From the NCBI GenBank assembly GCA_007116445.1, contig SKIM01000288.1, positions 1 through 8,289 of the forward strand: DNA of 8,289 nt. The letters run 5' to 3'. Numbering within the stretch: position 1 is the stretch's first letter; each line of letters begins with the position of its first letter. The DNA comes from Natronohydrobacter sp. (GTDB lineage: Bacteria > Pseudomonadota > Alphaproteobacteria > Rhodobacterales > Rhodobacteraceae). The notes under the pieces were generated by a model. That model saw nothing but the letters and a program-made list of their open reading frames with translations. It was not told the DNA's origin and searched no databases. Below are positions 1 through 5,224 of this stretch, piece after piece. Made by a program: the position numbers and the translations under genes.

Positions 1-770
1 CGGCCTGCGCGATCATCAAACATGCCAATCCCTGCGGTGTCGCGCGCGGTGCGACGCTGCTGGAGGCTTACCAGCGCGCCTATGATTGCGACCGCACTTC
101 GGCTTTCGGGGGGATCGTGGCGTTCAACAGCCCGCTGGATCTGAAAACCGCGCAGGCGATCACCGAGATTTTCACTGAAGTCGTGATCGCGCCCGGTGCC
201 AATCACGACGCGATTGCGCATTTCGCCACCAAGAAGAACCTGCGGCTTCTGACAACGCCCGGCCTTGCCAATCCAGCCGCACCGGGGCTGGCCTTCAAGC
301 AGGTTTCGGGCGGGTTTCTGGTGCAGGATCGCGACAACGGCATGATCACTGCCGATGACCTGCGTGTGGTCAGCGCGCGCGCGCCCAGTGAGGCCGAACT
401 GGCAGATCTGCTCTTTGCCTGGAAGGTCGCCAAGCACGTCAAGTCAAATGCCATCGTCTATGTGAAGGGCGGCGCGACGGTTGGTGTGGGCGCAGGCCAG
501 ATGAGCCGCGTGGACTCGACGCGGATCGCGGCCCAGAAAGCCCGCGACATGGCCGAAGTGCTCGGGATGGACGCCGCCCCCACGCATGGCTCGGTTGTGG
601 CCTCGGACGCGTTCTTCCCCTTCGCGGATGGGTTGTTGACAGCGGCAGAAGCGGGCGCGACCGCGGTGATCCAGCCGGGCGGCTCGATGCGCGACGATGA
701 GGTGATTGCCGCAGCGGATGCGGCGGGGCTGGCGATGGTCTTTACCGGCCAGCGTCATTTCCGGCACTGA
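1..770 (+). CDS. purH: Bifunctional AICAR transformylase / IMP cyclohydrolase PurH, 3' part
   Basis: This is the C-terminal 255 residues of PurH, which carries out the last two steps of IMP synthesis in the cytoplasm: formyl transfer from 10-formyl-THF to AICAR, then ring closure. The reading frame enters from the left edge (first full codon at 3). The GTG at 117 is an internal valine codon, not a start. Visible motifs belong to the AICAR transformylase domain: KHANPCG near base 18, containing the Lys-His pair known to be catalytic in the family; FGGIVAFN; SNAIVYVKGGATVGVGAGQMSR followed by VDS around 446-515; SDAFFPFADG; and the typical terminus GQRHFRH. The N-terminal cyclohydrolase domain lies outside the window. 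The stop is only a few bases before lspA, so the two are probably co-transcribed. Nothing is odd. Identification is very secure from the motifs. Confidence 0.97.
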   Translation, partial: ACAIIKHANPCGVARGATLLEAYQRAYDCDRTSAFGGIVAFNSPLDLKTAQAITEIFTEVVIAPGANHDAIAHFATKKNLRLLTTPGLANPAAPGLAFKQVSGGFLVQDRDNGMITADDLRVVSARAPSEAELADLLFAWKVAKHVKSNAIVYVKGGATVGVGAGQMSRVDSTRIAAQKARDMAEVLGMDAAPTHGSVVASDAFFPFADGLLTAAEAGATAVIQPGGSMRDDEVIAAADAAGLAMVFTGQRHFRH

Positions 771-775
771 GCGTG

Positions 776-1258
776 ATGCGCGTCGCCATCGGGACCGGGG
801 CGCTGGCGCTGATCGCGGATCAGGTCAGCAAATGGTGGGTGATCGAGCGCATGGCGCTCGATCAGCGGTTGTTTATCCCGGTCGCAGATCCTTATCTGAA
901 TTTCGCCATGGCCTGGAATCGGGGGGTGAATTTCGGCCTGTTCGGGTCGGAGAGCGATGTCATGCGCTGGGCGCTGATCGCGCTGGCCGTGGTCATCTGC
1001 GTGGTGGTCTGGGTCTGGGTGCAGCGCGAAGGGGCAGGTCGGTGGCTGCAGATCGGGGCCGGGCTGATGATCGGCGGCGCGCTCGGCAATGTGATCGACC
1101 GCATCCGCTGGGGGGCTGTGGCTGATTTCATCAACATGTCCTGCTGCGGCTTCCATAATCCCTGGTCCTTCAACATCGCGGATGCCGCGATTTTCGCCGG
1201 GGCCTTTGTGCTGATCCTGTTTTCGGGCCGCAAGGCGCCGCCTGCGACGAAAGCCTGA
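776..1258 (+). CDS. lspA: Lipoprotein signal peptidase (signal peptidase II)
   Basis: LspA is an inner-membrane aspartyl protease that cuts the signal peptide of diacylglyceryl-modified prolipoproteins just before the lipobox cysteine. The 160-residue protein has the family's usual size and four hydrophobic segments (about 3-22, 64-82, 91-108, 135-150). Family motifs are present: DQVSK (15-19), WNRGVNFGLF (47-56), GGALGNVIDR and FNIAD. The last two supply the catalytic aspartates D108 and D136. Start choice: GTG at 773 and ATG at 776 are adjacent and in frame. ATG is preferred by codon, and no good Shine-Dalgarno separates them. The gene begins 5 bases after the purH stop, which suggests translational coupling. 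Downstream lies a gene for a lipoprotein, a likely substrate. An 11-bp perfect inverted repeat lies at 840-864 inside the coding region. Confidence 0.96.
   Translation: MRVAIGTGALALIADQVSKWWVIERMALDQRLFIPVADPYLNFAMAWNRGVNFGLFGSESDVMRWALIALAVVICVVVWVWVQREGAGRWLQIGAGLMIGGALGNVIDRIRWGAVADFINMSCCGFHNPWSFNIADAAIFAGAFVLILFSGRKAPPATKA
840..864. repeat. Perfect 25-bp interrupted palindrome inside lspA
   Basis: Two 11-base arms, TGATCGAGCGC (840-850) and GCGCTCGATCA (854-864), are exact reverse complements separated by ATG. In the mRNA this would form an 11-bp hairpin with a 3-base loop about 65 bases after the lspA start codon. It encodes the ordinary stretch VIERMALDQ, so it may be a coincidence of codons. 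A role in mRNA stability or purH-lspA translation is possible but not shown. Confidence 0.6.
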
Positions 1259-1269
1259 TCTGGCCTTGG

Positions 1270-1291
1270 GCCGCGCGGAAATTTTCGCGGC
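1270..1291 (+). terminator. Weak hairpin after lspA, possible terminator or mRNA processing site
   Basis: In the 3' gap of lspA the arms GCCGCG (1270-1275) and CGCGGC (1286-1291) are exact reverse complements around a 10-base A/T-rich loop. The following bases are AGGGCGTGA, with no T-run, so this does not meet the usual pattern of an intrinsic terminator. It may only attenuate, or mark the end of the lspA message, with read-through into the BamF-family gene. Confidence 0.25.
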
Positions 1292-1358
1292 AGGGCGTGA
1301 CGTGGGCCGGCGAATGGGGTAAGCGATGGGGAAGGATATGCAGCGCAAAGGGGGCTTC

Positions 1359-1883
1359 ATGGCAGTCAGACAGCGGATTTTTGTCGCCCTCGGTGCGGCA
1401 GTTCTGGCGCTTGCGGCCTGTTCGGACCCGGAGAACCCGATCCTGATGCATGCGGCCTCGCAGGAGCGCGGACCGGACGAATTCTCGATCCTGCCAACCC
1501 GCCCGCTGGAAATGCCTGCTGATCTCAGCAGCTTGCCGCCGCCCAATCCGGGCGGTGTGAACCGCGTCGACCCGCAGCCCGAAGTTGATATCGTGCGCGC
1601 CCTGGGTGGCAATCCGGCTGCAGCCGTCGCGCGGGGCACAGCCGATGGGGCGATCGTCACTCATGCCAGCCGGATGGGCCGCGATGACAATATCCGCGCG
1701 CAGCTTGCGGCCGAAGATCTGGCCATCCGCCAGCGCAATCGCGGCAGGCTGCTGGAGCGTGTCTTCTCGGTCAATGTCTATCACCGCGCCTATGAGGCGA
1801 TGTGGCTCGACAAATATGCCGAGCTGGAACGCTGGCGGCGCGCAGGGGTGCGCACGCCGAGTGCGCCGCCACGTCCAGACTGA
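1359..1883 (+). CDS. BamF-family (DUF3035) outer-membrane lipoprotein
   Basis: This small lipoprotein resembles the DUF3035 family, described as the BamF subunit of the outer-membrane beta-barrel assembly machine in alphaproteobacteria. From ATG 1359 the protein has 174 residues. It starts with two arginines (R4, R6), a hydrophobic stretch and the lipobox LAAC, so the acylated mature N-terminus would be C21. After this come the family's proline-rich block (DEFSILPTRPLEMP at 40-53, LPPPNPGGVNRVDPQPE at 59-75), ALGG (81-84), and a charged C-terminal half predicted helical (110-163) ending in a Pro-rich tail. In-frame ATGs at 1326 and 1338 are alternatives. 1359 was chosen because it gives a compact signal peptide and has AGGGGG four bases upstream, but 1326 also has GGGG at 1316-1319. 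It sits directly after lspA, whose product should process it. A hairpin terminator follows. The family call is fairly sure; the Bam role is inferred from the family. Confidence 0.85.
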   Translation: MAVRQRIFVALGAAVLALAACSDPENPILMHAASQERGPDEFSILPTRPLEMPADLSSLPPPNPGGVNRVDPQPEVDIVRALGGNPAAAVARGTADGAIVTHASRMGRDDNIRAQLAAEDLAIRQRNRGRLLERVFSVNVYHRAYEAMWLDKYAELERWRRAGVRTPSAPPRPD

Positions 1884-1908
1884 TGCCGCAGACCGGGTAG
1901 ACTTGCCT

Positions 1909-1932
1909 GTAGCGCAACAGCGCTATCTTTTC
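1909..1932 (+). terminator. Intrinsic terminator after the BamF-family gene
   Basis: TAGCGC (1910-1915) and GCGCTA (1920-1925) form an exact 6-bp stem around the loop AACA, extended by a G-T pair at 1909/1926, and are followed at once by TCTTTTCC. The compact stem, tetraloop and T-rich tail 26 bases after the stop codon fit a Rho-independent terminator. The stem is short, so termination may be partial. Confidence 0.6.
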
Positions 1933-1955
1933 CGTTTGGCACATTGCCGCAAGAT

Positions 1956-1962
1956 GGGAGGA
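1956..1962 (+). promoter_or_regulatory. Strong Shine-Dalgarno for the DUF4399 gene
   Basis: GGGAGGA ends 7 bases before the ATG at 1970 and contains the core GGAGG (1957-1961). It is the best ribosome-binding site in the window and fixes this start. It also suggests that the gene is translated independently of the upstream unit. I could not identify a convincing promoter in the short gap between the terminator and this site. Confidence 0.75.
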
Positions 1963-1969
1963 TAGAGAT

Positions 1970-2422
1970 ATGCTGAAAACAACCGCACTGACCGCCGGGC
2001 TGGCGATCCTCGCGCTCTCTGCGCACGCCGATACGCATGGCCATGACCATGGCGATATGGCCCGCACCCCGGCGCCCGAGGGTGCGATGGTCTATTTCAT
2101 CGGGCTTGAGGGTGGCGCGACTGTCTCGAACCCTGTGACGCTGCATTTCGGCGCACGCGGCATTGGTATCGCGCCTGCGGGTGTCGAGTGGCCTGACACG
2201 GGCCATCATCATCTGCTGATCAATGTCGACCCGGCCACCGTCGATATGGAATTCGGCCTGCCTGCGGATGATCAGCACATCCATTTCGGGGGCGGCCAGA
2301 CCGAAGTGACGCTGGAGCTGCCTGAAGGCACGCACAGCATGTTCCTTCTGATGGGCGATCACAATCACGTCCCCCATGACCCACCGATCATGTCCACGCC
2401 GATCACCATCACTGTCGAATAG
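1970..2422 (+). CDS. Secreted His-rich DUF4399 protein
   Basis: This 150-residue protein has a signal peptide ending near SAHA (cleavage probably after A20) and should act in the periplasm. The mature part starts with a His/Asp-rich tail (H23, H25, H27 in DTHGHDHGD). A compact beta-rich domain follows with further histidines: HHH at 79-81, HIHFGGGQTEVTLELPEG at 103-120, H122, and GDHNHVPHD at 129-137. The layout YFIGLEGGATVSNPVTLHFG, then HHHLLIN and the closing ITITV strand, matches what I recall of the DUF4399 family, whose function is unknown. The twelve histidines suggest metal binding, perhaps copper, zinc or nickel, but this is inference. The gene has its own strong Shine-Dalgarno and lies between two hairpins, so it is probably a single-gene unit inserted between the lipoprotein and peptidase genes. 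Confidence 0.85.
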   Translation: MLKTTALTAGLAILALSAHADTHGHDHGDMARTPAPEGAMVYFIGLEGGATVSNPVTLHFGARGIGIAPAGVEWPDTGHHHLLINVDPATVDMEFGLPADDQHIHFGGGQTEVTLELPEGTHSMFLLMGDHNHVPHDPPIMSTPITITVE

Positions 2423-2431
2423 ATCTCTGGG

Positions 2432-2452
2432 GTGCCGGGCCTGCCCCGGCAC
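2432..2452 (+). terminator. Strong GC hairpin after the DUF4399 gene, likely terminator without T-tract
   Basis: GTGCCGGG (2432-2439) and CCCGGCAC (2445-2452) are exact 8-base reverse complements around the loop CCTGC, ten bases after the stop codon. The stem is seven-eighths G/C. It is followed by GTCCGCTCA and not by a T-run, so it is either a U-less terminator or a 3'-end stabilizing hairpin. CCCCGGC (2444-2450) can alternatively pair with GCCGGGG at 2473-2479. Confidence 0.45.
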
Positions 2453-2479
2453 GTCCGCTCACGCTTGCGTTGGCCGGGG

Positions 2480-2507
2480 TTGAATCCGCGCGCAAACACC
2501 GTAGCTT
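2480..2507 (+). promoter_or_regulatory. Candidate promoter for the M16 peptidase operon
   Basis: TTGAAT (2480-2485) and TAGCTT (2502-2507) are separated by 16 bases and lie about 30 bases before the first M16 start codon. They match the sigma-70 boxes at four and three of six positions, respectively. A Shine-Dalgarno GGAG (2527-2530) follows at 7 bases from the ATG. Location after a hairpin and before a two-gene unit fits a promoter, but the match is weak and could be chance. Confidence 0.3.
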
Positions 2508-2537
2508 CCCACCGAGTTCACTCAGCGGAGAAGAGAT

Positions 2538-3884
2538 ATGCGCCTGCGCAACCTTGCGATTGCGGCCCTCGCCGTGCTTGTTACTGCCATTCCCGTCGGC
2601 GCCAGTCCGGTTACCCATGCCACGCTCGATAACGGGCTTGAGGTGGTCGTGATCGAGGATCGCCGCGCGCCGGTCGTCGTCCACATGGTTTGGTATCGTG
2701 TCGGCGCGGCGGATGAGCCGCCCTTGCAATCAGGCATCGCGCATTTTCTCGAACATCTGATGTTCAAGGGCACTGACACCATGGACCCCGGCGAATTTTC
2801 TGCTGTGGTCGAAGCCAATGGCGGGCGCGATAACGCTTTCACATCATGGGATTACACCGGCTATTTCCAGCGCGTCGCCTCTGACCGGCTGGCGCTGATG
2901 ATGGAAATGGAAGCTGACCGCATGCAGAATCTCGCTTTCACCGAAGCCGAGTGGCTGCCAGAGCGCGATGTCATCCTCGAAGAACGGGGCCAGGTGCTGG
3001 AGAGCCGCGTTGGCGCACAATTCAACGAGGCGATGCTGGCCGCTTTGTTCAAGGAACATCCCTATGGCGTCCCGATCATTGGCTGGCGCCATGACATGGA
3101 ACGGCTGGACGATCAAATGGCGATGGAGTTCTATGCTGCCCATTACGGACCAAACAACGCCATTGTGGTGATTGCGGGTGACGTGGACACGGCTGAGGCT
3201 TTGGCGCTTGCCGAAGAGATCTACGGCCCGATCCCGCCCAACCCCGCCATCGCCCCTGTCATCCGCCCCAGCGAACCGCCGCATCTGGCCGAGCGCCGTG
3301 TGATCTTCGAGGATCCGCGCATCGGCAACCCCTATGTCAGCCGCATTCACCTTGTCGAGCCGCGCCGCTCTGGCGATCAATCTCAGGCCGCCGCCCTGCA
3401 GATGCTGGCTGCGATCCTGGGCGGATCCTCCACGACATCGGTGCTGGAGCGCCAGCTGAACCACGAAGAAGGCCTCGCGCTGTCTGCATGGGCGAGTTAC
3501 ATGGGCACGATGCGCGATTACGGCATGTTCATGCTGGGCATTACGCCGGTCGATGGGATTTCACTGGACGAAGCCGAGGCCGCACTTGACCGGGTTCTGG
3601 CCGAGTTTCTGGAAAACGGTGTTGATCCTGACCAGTTCGAGCGCGTGCGCCACCAGATCCGGGCCTCGGAAATCTTCGGGATGGACAATACCCAATCGCG
3701 CGCGCGTCAATATGGCGTTGGTCTGAGTATCGGATTGACTGTCGAAGATATCGACGGCTGGATCGACGCGCTGGACGCAGTGACCCCTGAAGACGTGATT
3801 GCCGCCGGGGCGCAGCTTCTGGATCGCCGCGCCTCGGTCACCGGCCATGCCATGCGCCCCCGGACAGTGGAGTTGAGCCAATGA
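2538..3884 (+). CDS. M16 zinc metallopeptidase, catalytic subunit of a probable heterodimer
   Basis: This 448-residue secreted peptidase belongs to family M16 (pitrilysin / mitochondrial processing peptidase). An N-terminal signal peptide (about 1-22: MRLR, hydrophobic core, VGA) directs it to the periplasm. The inverted zinc motif HFLEH is at 69-73, with E72 as the general base; the third zinc ligand is E149 in VILEERGQVLE, 76 residues after H73 as in the family. The N-terminal M16 fold continues through FKEHPYG (171-177) and the GPNNAIVVIAGDV block (204-216). The C-terminal M16 half covers about 260-440. At the site where M16 proteins carry R-x-x-x-G-L-x-Y, this one reads NHEEGLAL (308-315), so the substrate-binding R/Y pair is absent. 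The start is set by the signal peptide and GGAG at 2527. It overlaps the next gene by ATGA, implying coupled, roughly equal synthesis. The natural substrate is unknown. Confidence 0.93.
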   Translation: MRLRNLAIAALAVLVTAIPVGASPVTHATLDNGLEVVVIEDRRAPVVVHMVWYRVGAADEPPLQSGIAHFLEHLMFKGTDTMDPGEFSAVVEANGGRDNAFTSWDYTGYFQRVASDRLALMMEMEADRMQNLAFTEAEWLPERDVILEERGQVLESRVGAQFNEAMLAALFKEHPYGVPIIGWRHDMERLDDQMAMEFYAAHYGPNNAIVVIAGDVDTAEALALAEEIYGPIPPNPAIAPVIRPSEPPHLAERRVIFEDPRIGNPYVSRIHLVEPRRSGDQSQAAALQMLAAILGGSSTTSVLERQLNHEEGLALSAWASYMGTMRDYGMFMLGITPVDGISLDEAEAALDRVLAEFLENGVDPDQFERVRHQIRASEIFGMDNTQSRARQYGVGLSIGLTVEDIDGWIDALDAVTPEDVIAAGAQLLDRRASVTGHAMRPRTVELSQ

Positions 3885-5176
3885 AACGCCTGCTTGCCCT
3901 TTTCCTGATCGTCGCTTTCCCACTGCGCGCGGAAGTCGACATCACCCCGGTCACGACCGAGACTGGCCTGAACGCCTGGCTGGTCGAGGAACGCTCGATC
4001 CCCTTTGTGGCGCTTGAGCTGATCTTTGCAGGCGGCGCGGCGCTCGACAGCGACGAAACTGCGGGCGCAGTGTCTCTGATGGCCGCCCTTCTCAGCGAAG
4101 GCGCGGGCGATCTGGACGCGCAAGCCTTCGCGACGCGCAGCGAGGAATTGGCCGCGCGGCTCAGTTTCAGTGCGAATCGCGACTCGGTTTCTGTCTCGGC
4201 GCGTTTCCTGACCGAAGACGCGGAGGAGGTGATCGATCTCTTGCGTCTCGCCCTGACAGAGCCGCGTTTTGACGACAGCGCAATCGCGCGCCTGCGCGGC
4301 CAGACCCTTGCAGCGCTGCGTCGCGAAGCGCTCGAGCCGAACTCCATCGCCTCGCGCAGTTTCGCGCGTGCCGCTTATGGGGCGCATCCGTATGGGCGCG
4401 CAGCCAATGGCACGCCCGAGACTGTCGAAGCGCTGCAGCGCGAAGATCTGATCGCGGCGCATGGCGCGGCGATTGCGCGCGACCGGGTGTTCATCGGTGC
4501 AGCCGGGGATATTTCCGCCGATGATCTGGCGGCGCTGCTCGACCGGCTGTTCGAGGGCATCCCGGAGGAAGGCCAGCCGATCCCGGAGCGCGCCGCGTTT
4601 CTGGCCGGACCGGGCTTGGAGATCTTGCCTTTTGACGGTCCGCAATCGGTCATCGCGTTCGGTCATCGTGGAATCCCGCGTGACGCCCCCGATTTCCTGA
4701 CGGCTTTTGTGGTGAATGAAATTTTCGGTGGTGGACGCTTTGGCACAAGGCTGATGCGCAGTTTGCGGGAAGAACGCGGGCTGACCTACGGGGTTGGTGC
4801 GTTTTTATCCTCTGGTGCGTTGGGCGAAACCTATCAGGGTCGTGTGTCCACGGATAATGCCAATGTCGAGCTGGTGATAGAGCTGTTGCGCGAAGAATGG
4901 GCGCAGATCGCGCGTGAAGGTGTGACTGATGAGGAATTGTCCCGCATCCAGACCTATCTGACCGGCGCCTATCCGCTGCGCTTCGATGGCAACGCGTCCA
5001 TCGCCGCGATCATGGCATCGATGCAGTTTCAGGGATTTGATGAAGATTATGTCAATATCCGCAATGACCTGATTGACGCCTTGACGCTTGAGGAGGTCAA
5101 TGAGGTGGCAGCCCGTCTGTTCGACCCCGAGGCGCTGTTTTTTGTGGTCGTGGGACAGCCTGTCGGGCTGAACTAG
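3881..5176 (+). CDS. M16 peptidase-like non-catalytic partner subunit
   Basis: This 431-residue secreted M16 homologue has a signal peptide ending near PLRA (A17). Where the zinc motif HxxEH should be, the aligned segment AGAVSLMAALLSEG reads S65, A68 and A69, so all three motif residues are lost and the protein should be unable to bind zinc there. In contrast the C-terminal half keeps SLREERGLTYGVGA (294-307), with the R296 and Y303 pair typical of M16 substrate binding, and a Gly-rich FGGGRFGTRL (282-291) before it. The known pattern is that of alpha/beta MPP and of the two-subunit M16 peptidase from Sphingomonas, where one subunit gives the zinc and the other the R/Y pair. The start overlaps the stop of the catalytic gene by four bases (ATGA), with GGAG at 3869-3872 as ribosome site. 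A role as partner of the preceding gene is strong inference; independent proteolysis is unlikely. Confidence 0.92.
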   Translation: MKRLLALFLIVAFPLRAEVDITPVTTETGLNAWLVEERSIPFVALELIFAGGAALDSDETAGAVSLMAALLSEGAGDLDAQAFATRSEELAARLSFSANRDSVSVSARFLTEDAEEVIDLLRLALTEPRFDDSAIARLRGQTLAALRREALEPNSIASRSFARAAYGAHPYGRAANGTPETVEALQREDLIAAHGAAIARDRVFIGAAGDISADDLAALLDRLFEGIPEEGQPIPERAAFLAGPGLEILPFDGPQSVIAFGHRGIPRDAPDFLTAFVVNEIFGGGRFGTRLMRSLREERGLTYGVGAFLSSGALGETYQGRVSTDNANVELVIELLREEWAQIAREGVTDEELSRIQTYLTGAYPLRFDGNASIAAIMASMQFQGFDEDYVNIRNDLIDALTLEEVNEVAARLFDPEALFFVVVGQPVGLN

Positions 5177-5191
5177 GCTTGGCAGTCGCCC

Positions 5192-5224
5192 GGCGTTCAT
5201 GCTACATCATGTGGCATGAACGCC
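5192..5224. repeat. 33-bp near-perfect palindrome over the mutL start codon
   Basis: The arms GGCGTTCATGCTACAT (5192-5207) and ATGTGGCATGAACGCC (5209-5224) are reverse complements except for T5203 against G5213, around the single centre base C5208. In RNA the mismatch is a G-U pair, giving a 15-bp hairpin with a three-base loop. The mutL ATG (5216-5218) lies within the 3' arm. It starts 16 bases after the stop of the M16 partner gene. It could be a start-occluding RNA hairpin, a binding site for a dimeric regulator, or part of a transcription end signal. No T-run follows, which argues against a classical terminator. The structure is directly visible; its function is not known. Confidence 0.7.

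Noticed and set aside
117..119. GTG as a start of the first gene
   Set aside because: The frame is open to the left edge and carries the PurH motif KHANPCG upstream, so this GTG is an internal valine.
373..384. (GC)6 alternating tract, possible Z-DNA
   Set aside because: It encodes SARAP within purH and is explained by Ala/Arg codons in GC-rich DNA. It is too short to call.
755..1660. Long open frame on the minus strand opposite lspA and the BamF-family gene
   Set aside because: It is rich in Arg, Pro and His and antisense to two well-supported genes. No motif or start signal is visible. Such frames are common by-products of GC-rich coding DNA.
3707..4666. 319-codon minus-strand frame opposite the M16 pair
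   Set aside because: Composition is Arg/Gln-rich without recognisable domains, and the plus-strand frame has clear family motifs over the same bases.
4805..5200. Minus-strand frame starting in the palindrome with ATGAACGCC, mirroring the mutL start
   Set aside because: The mirrored ATG is a consequence of the palindrome, and the rest of the frame is antisense to the M16 partner gene with no recognisable protein features.
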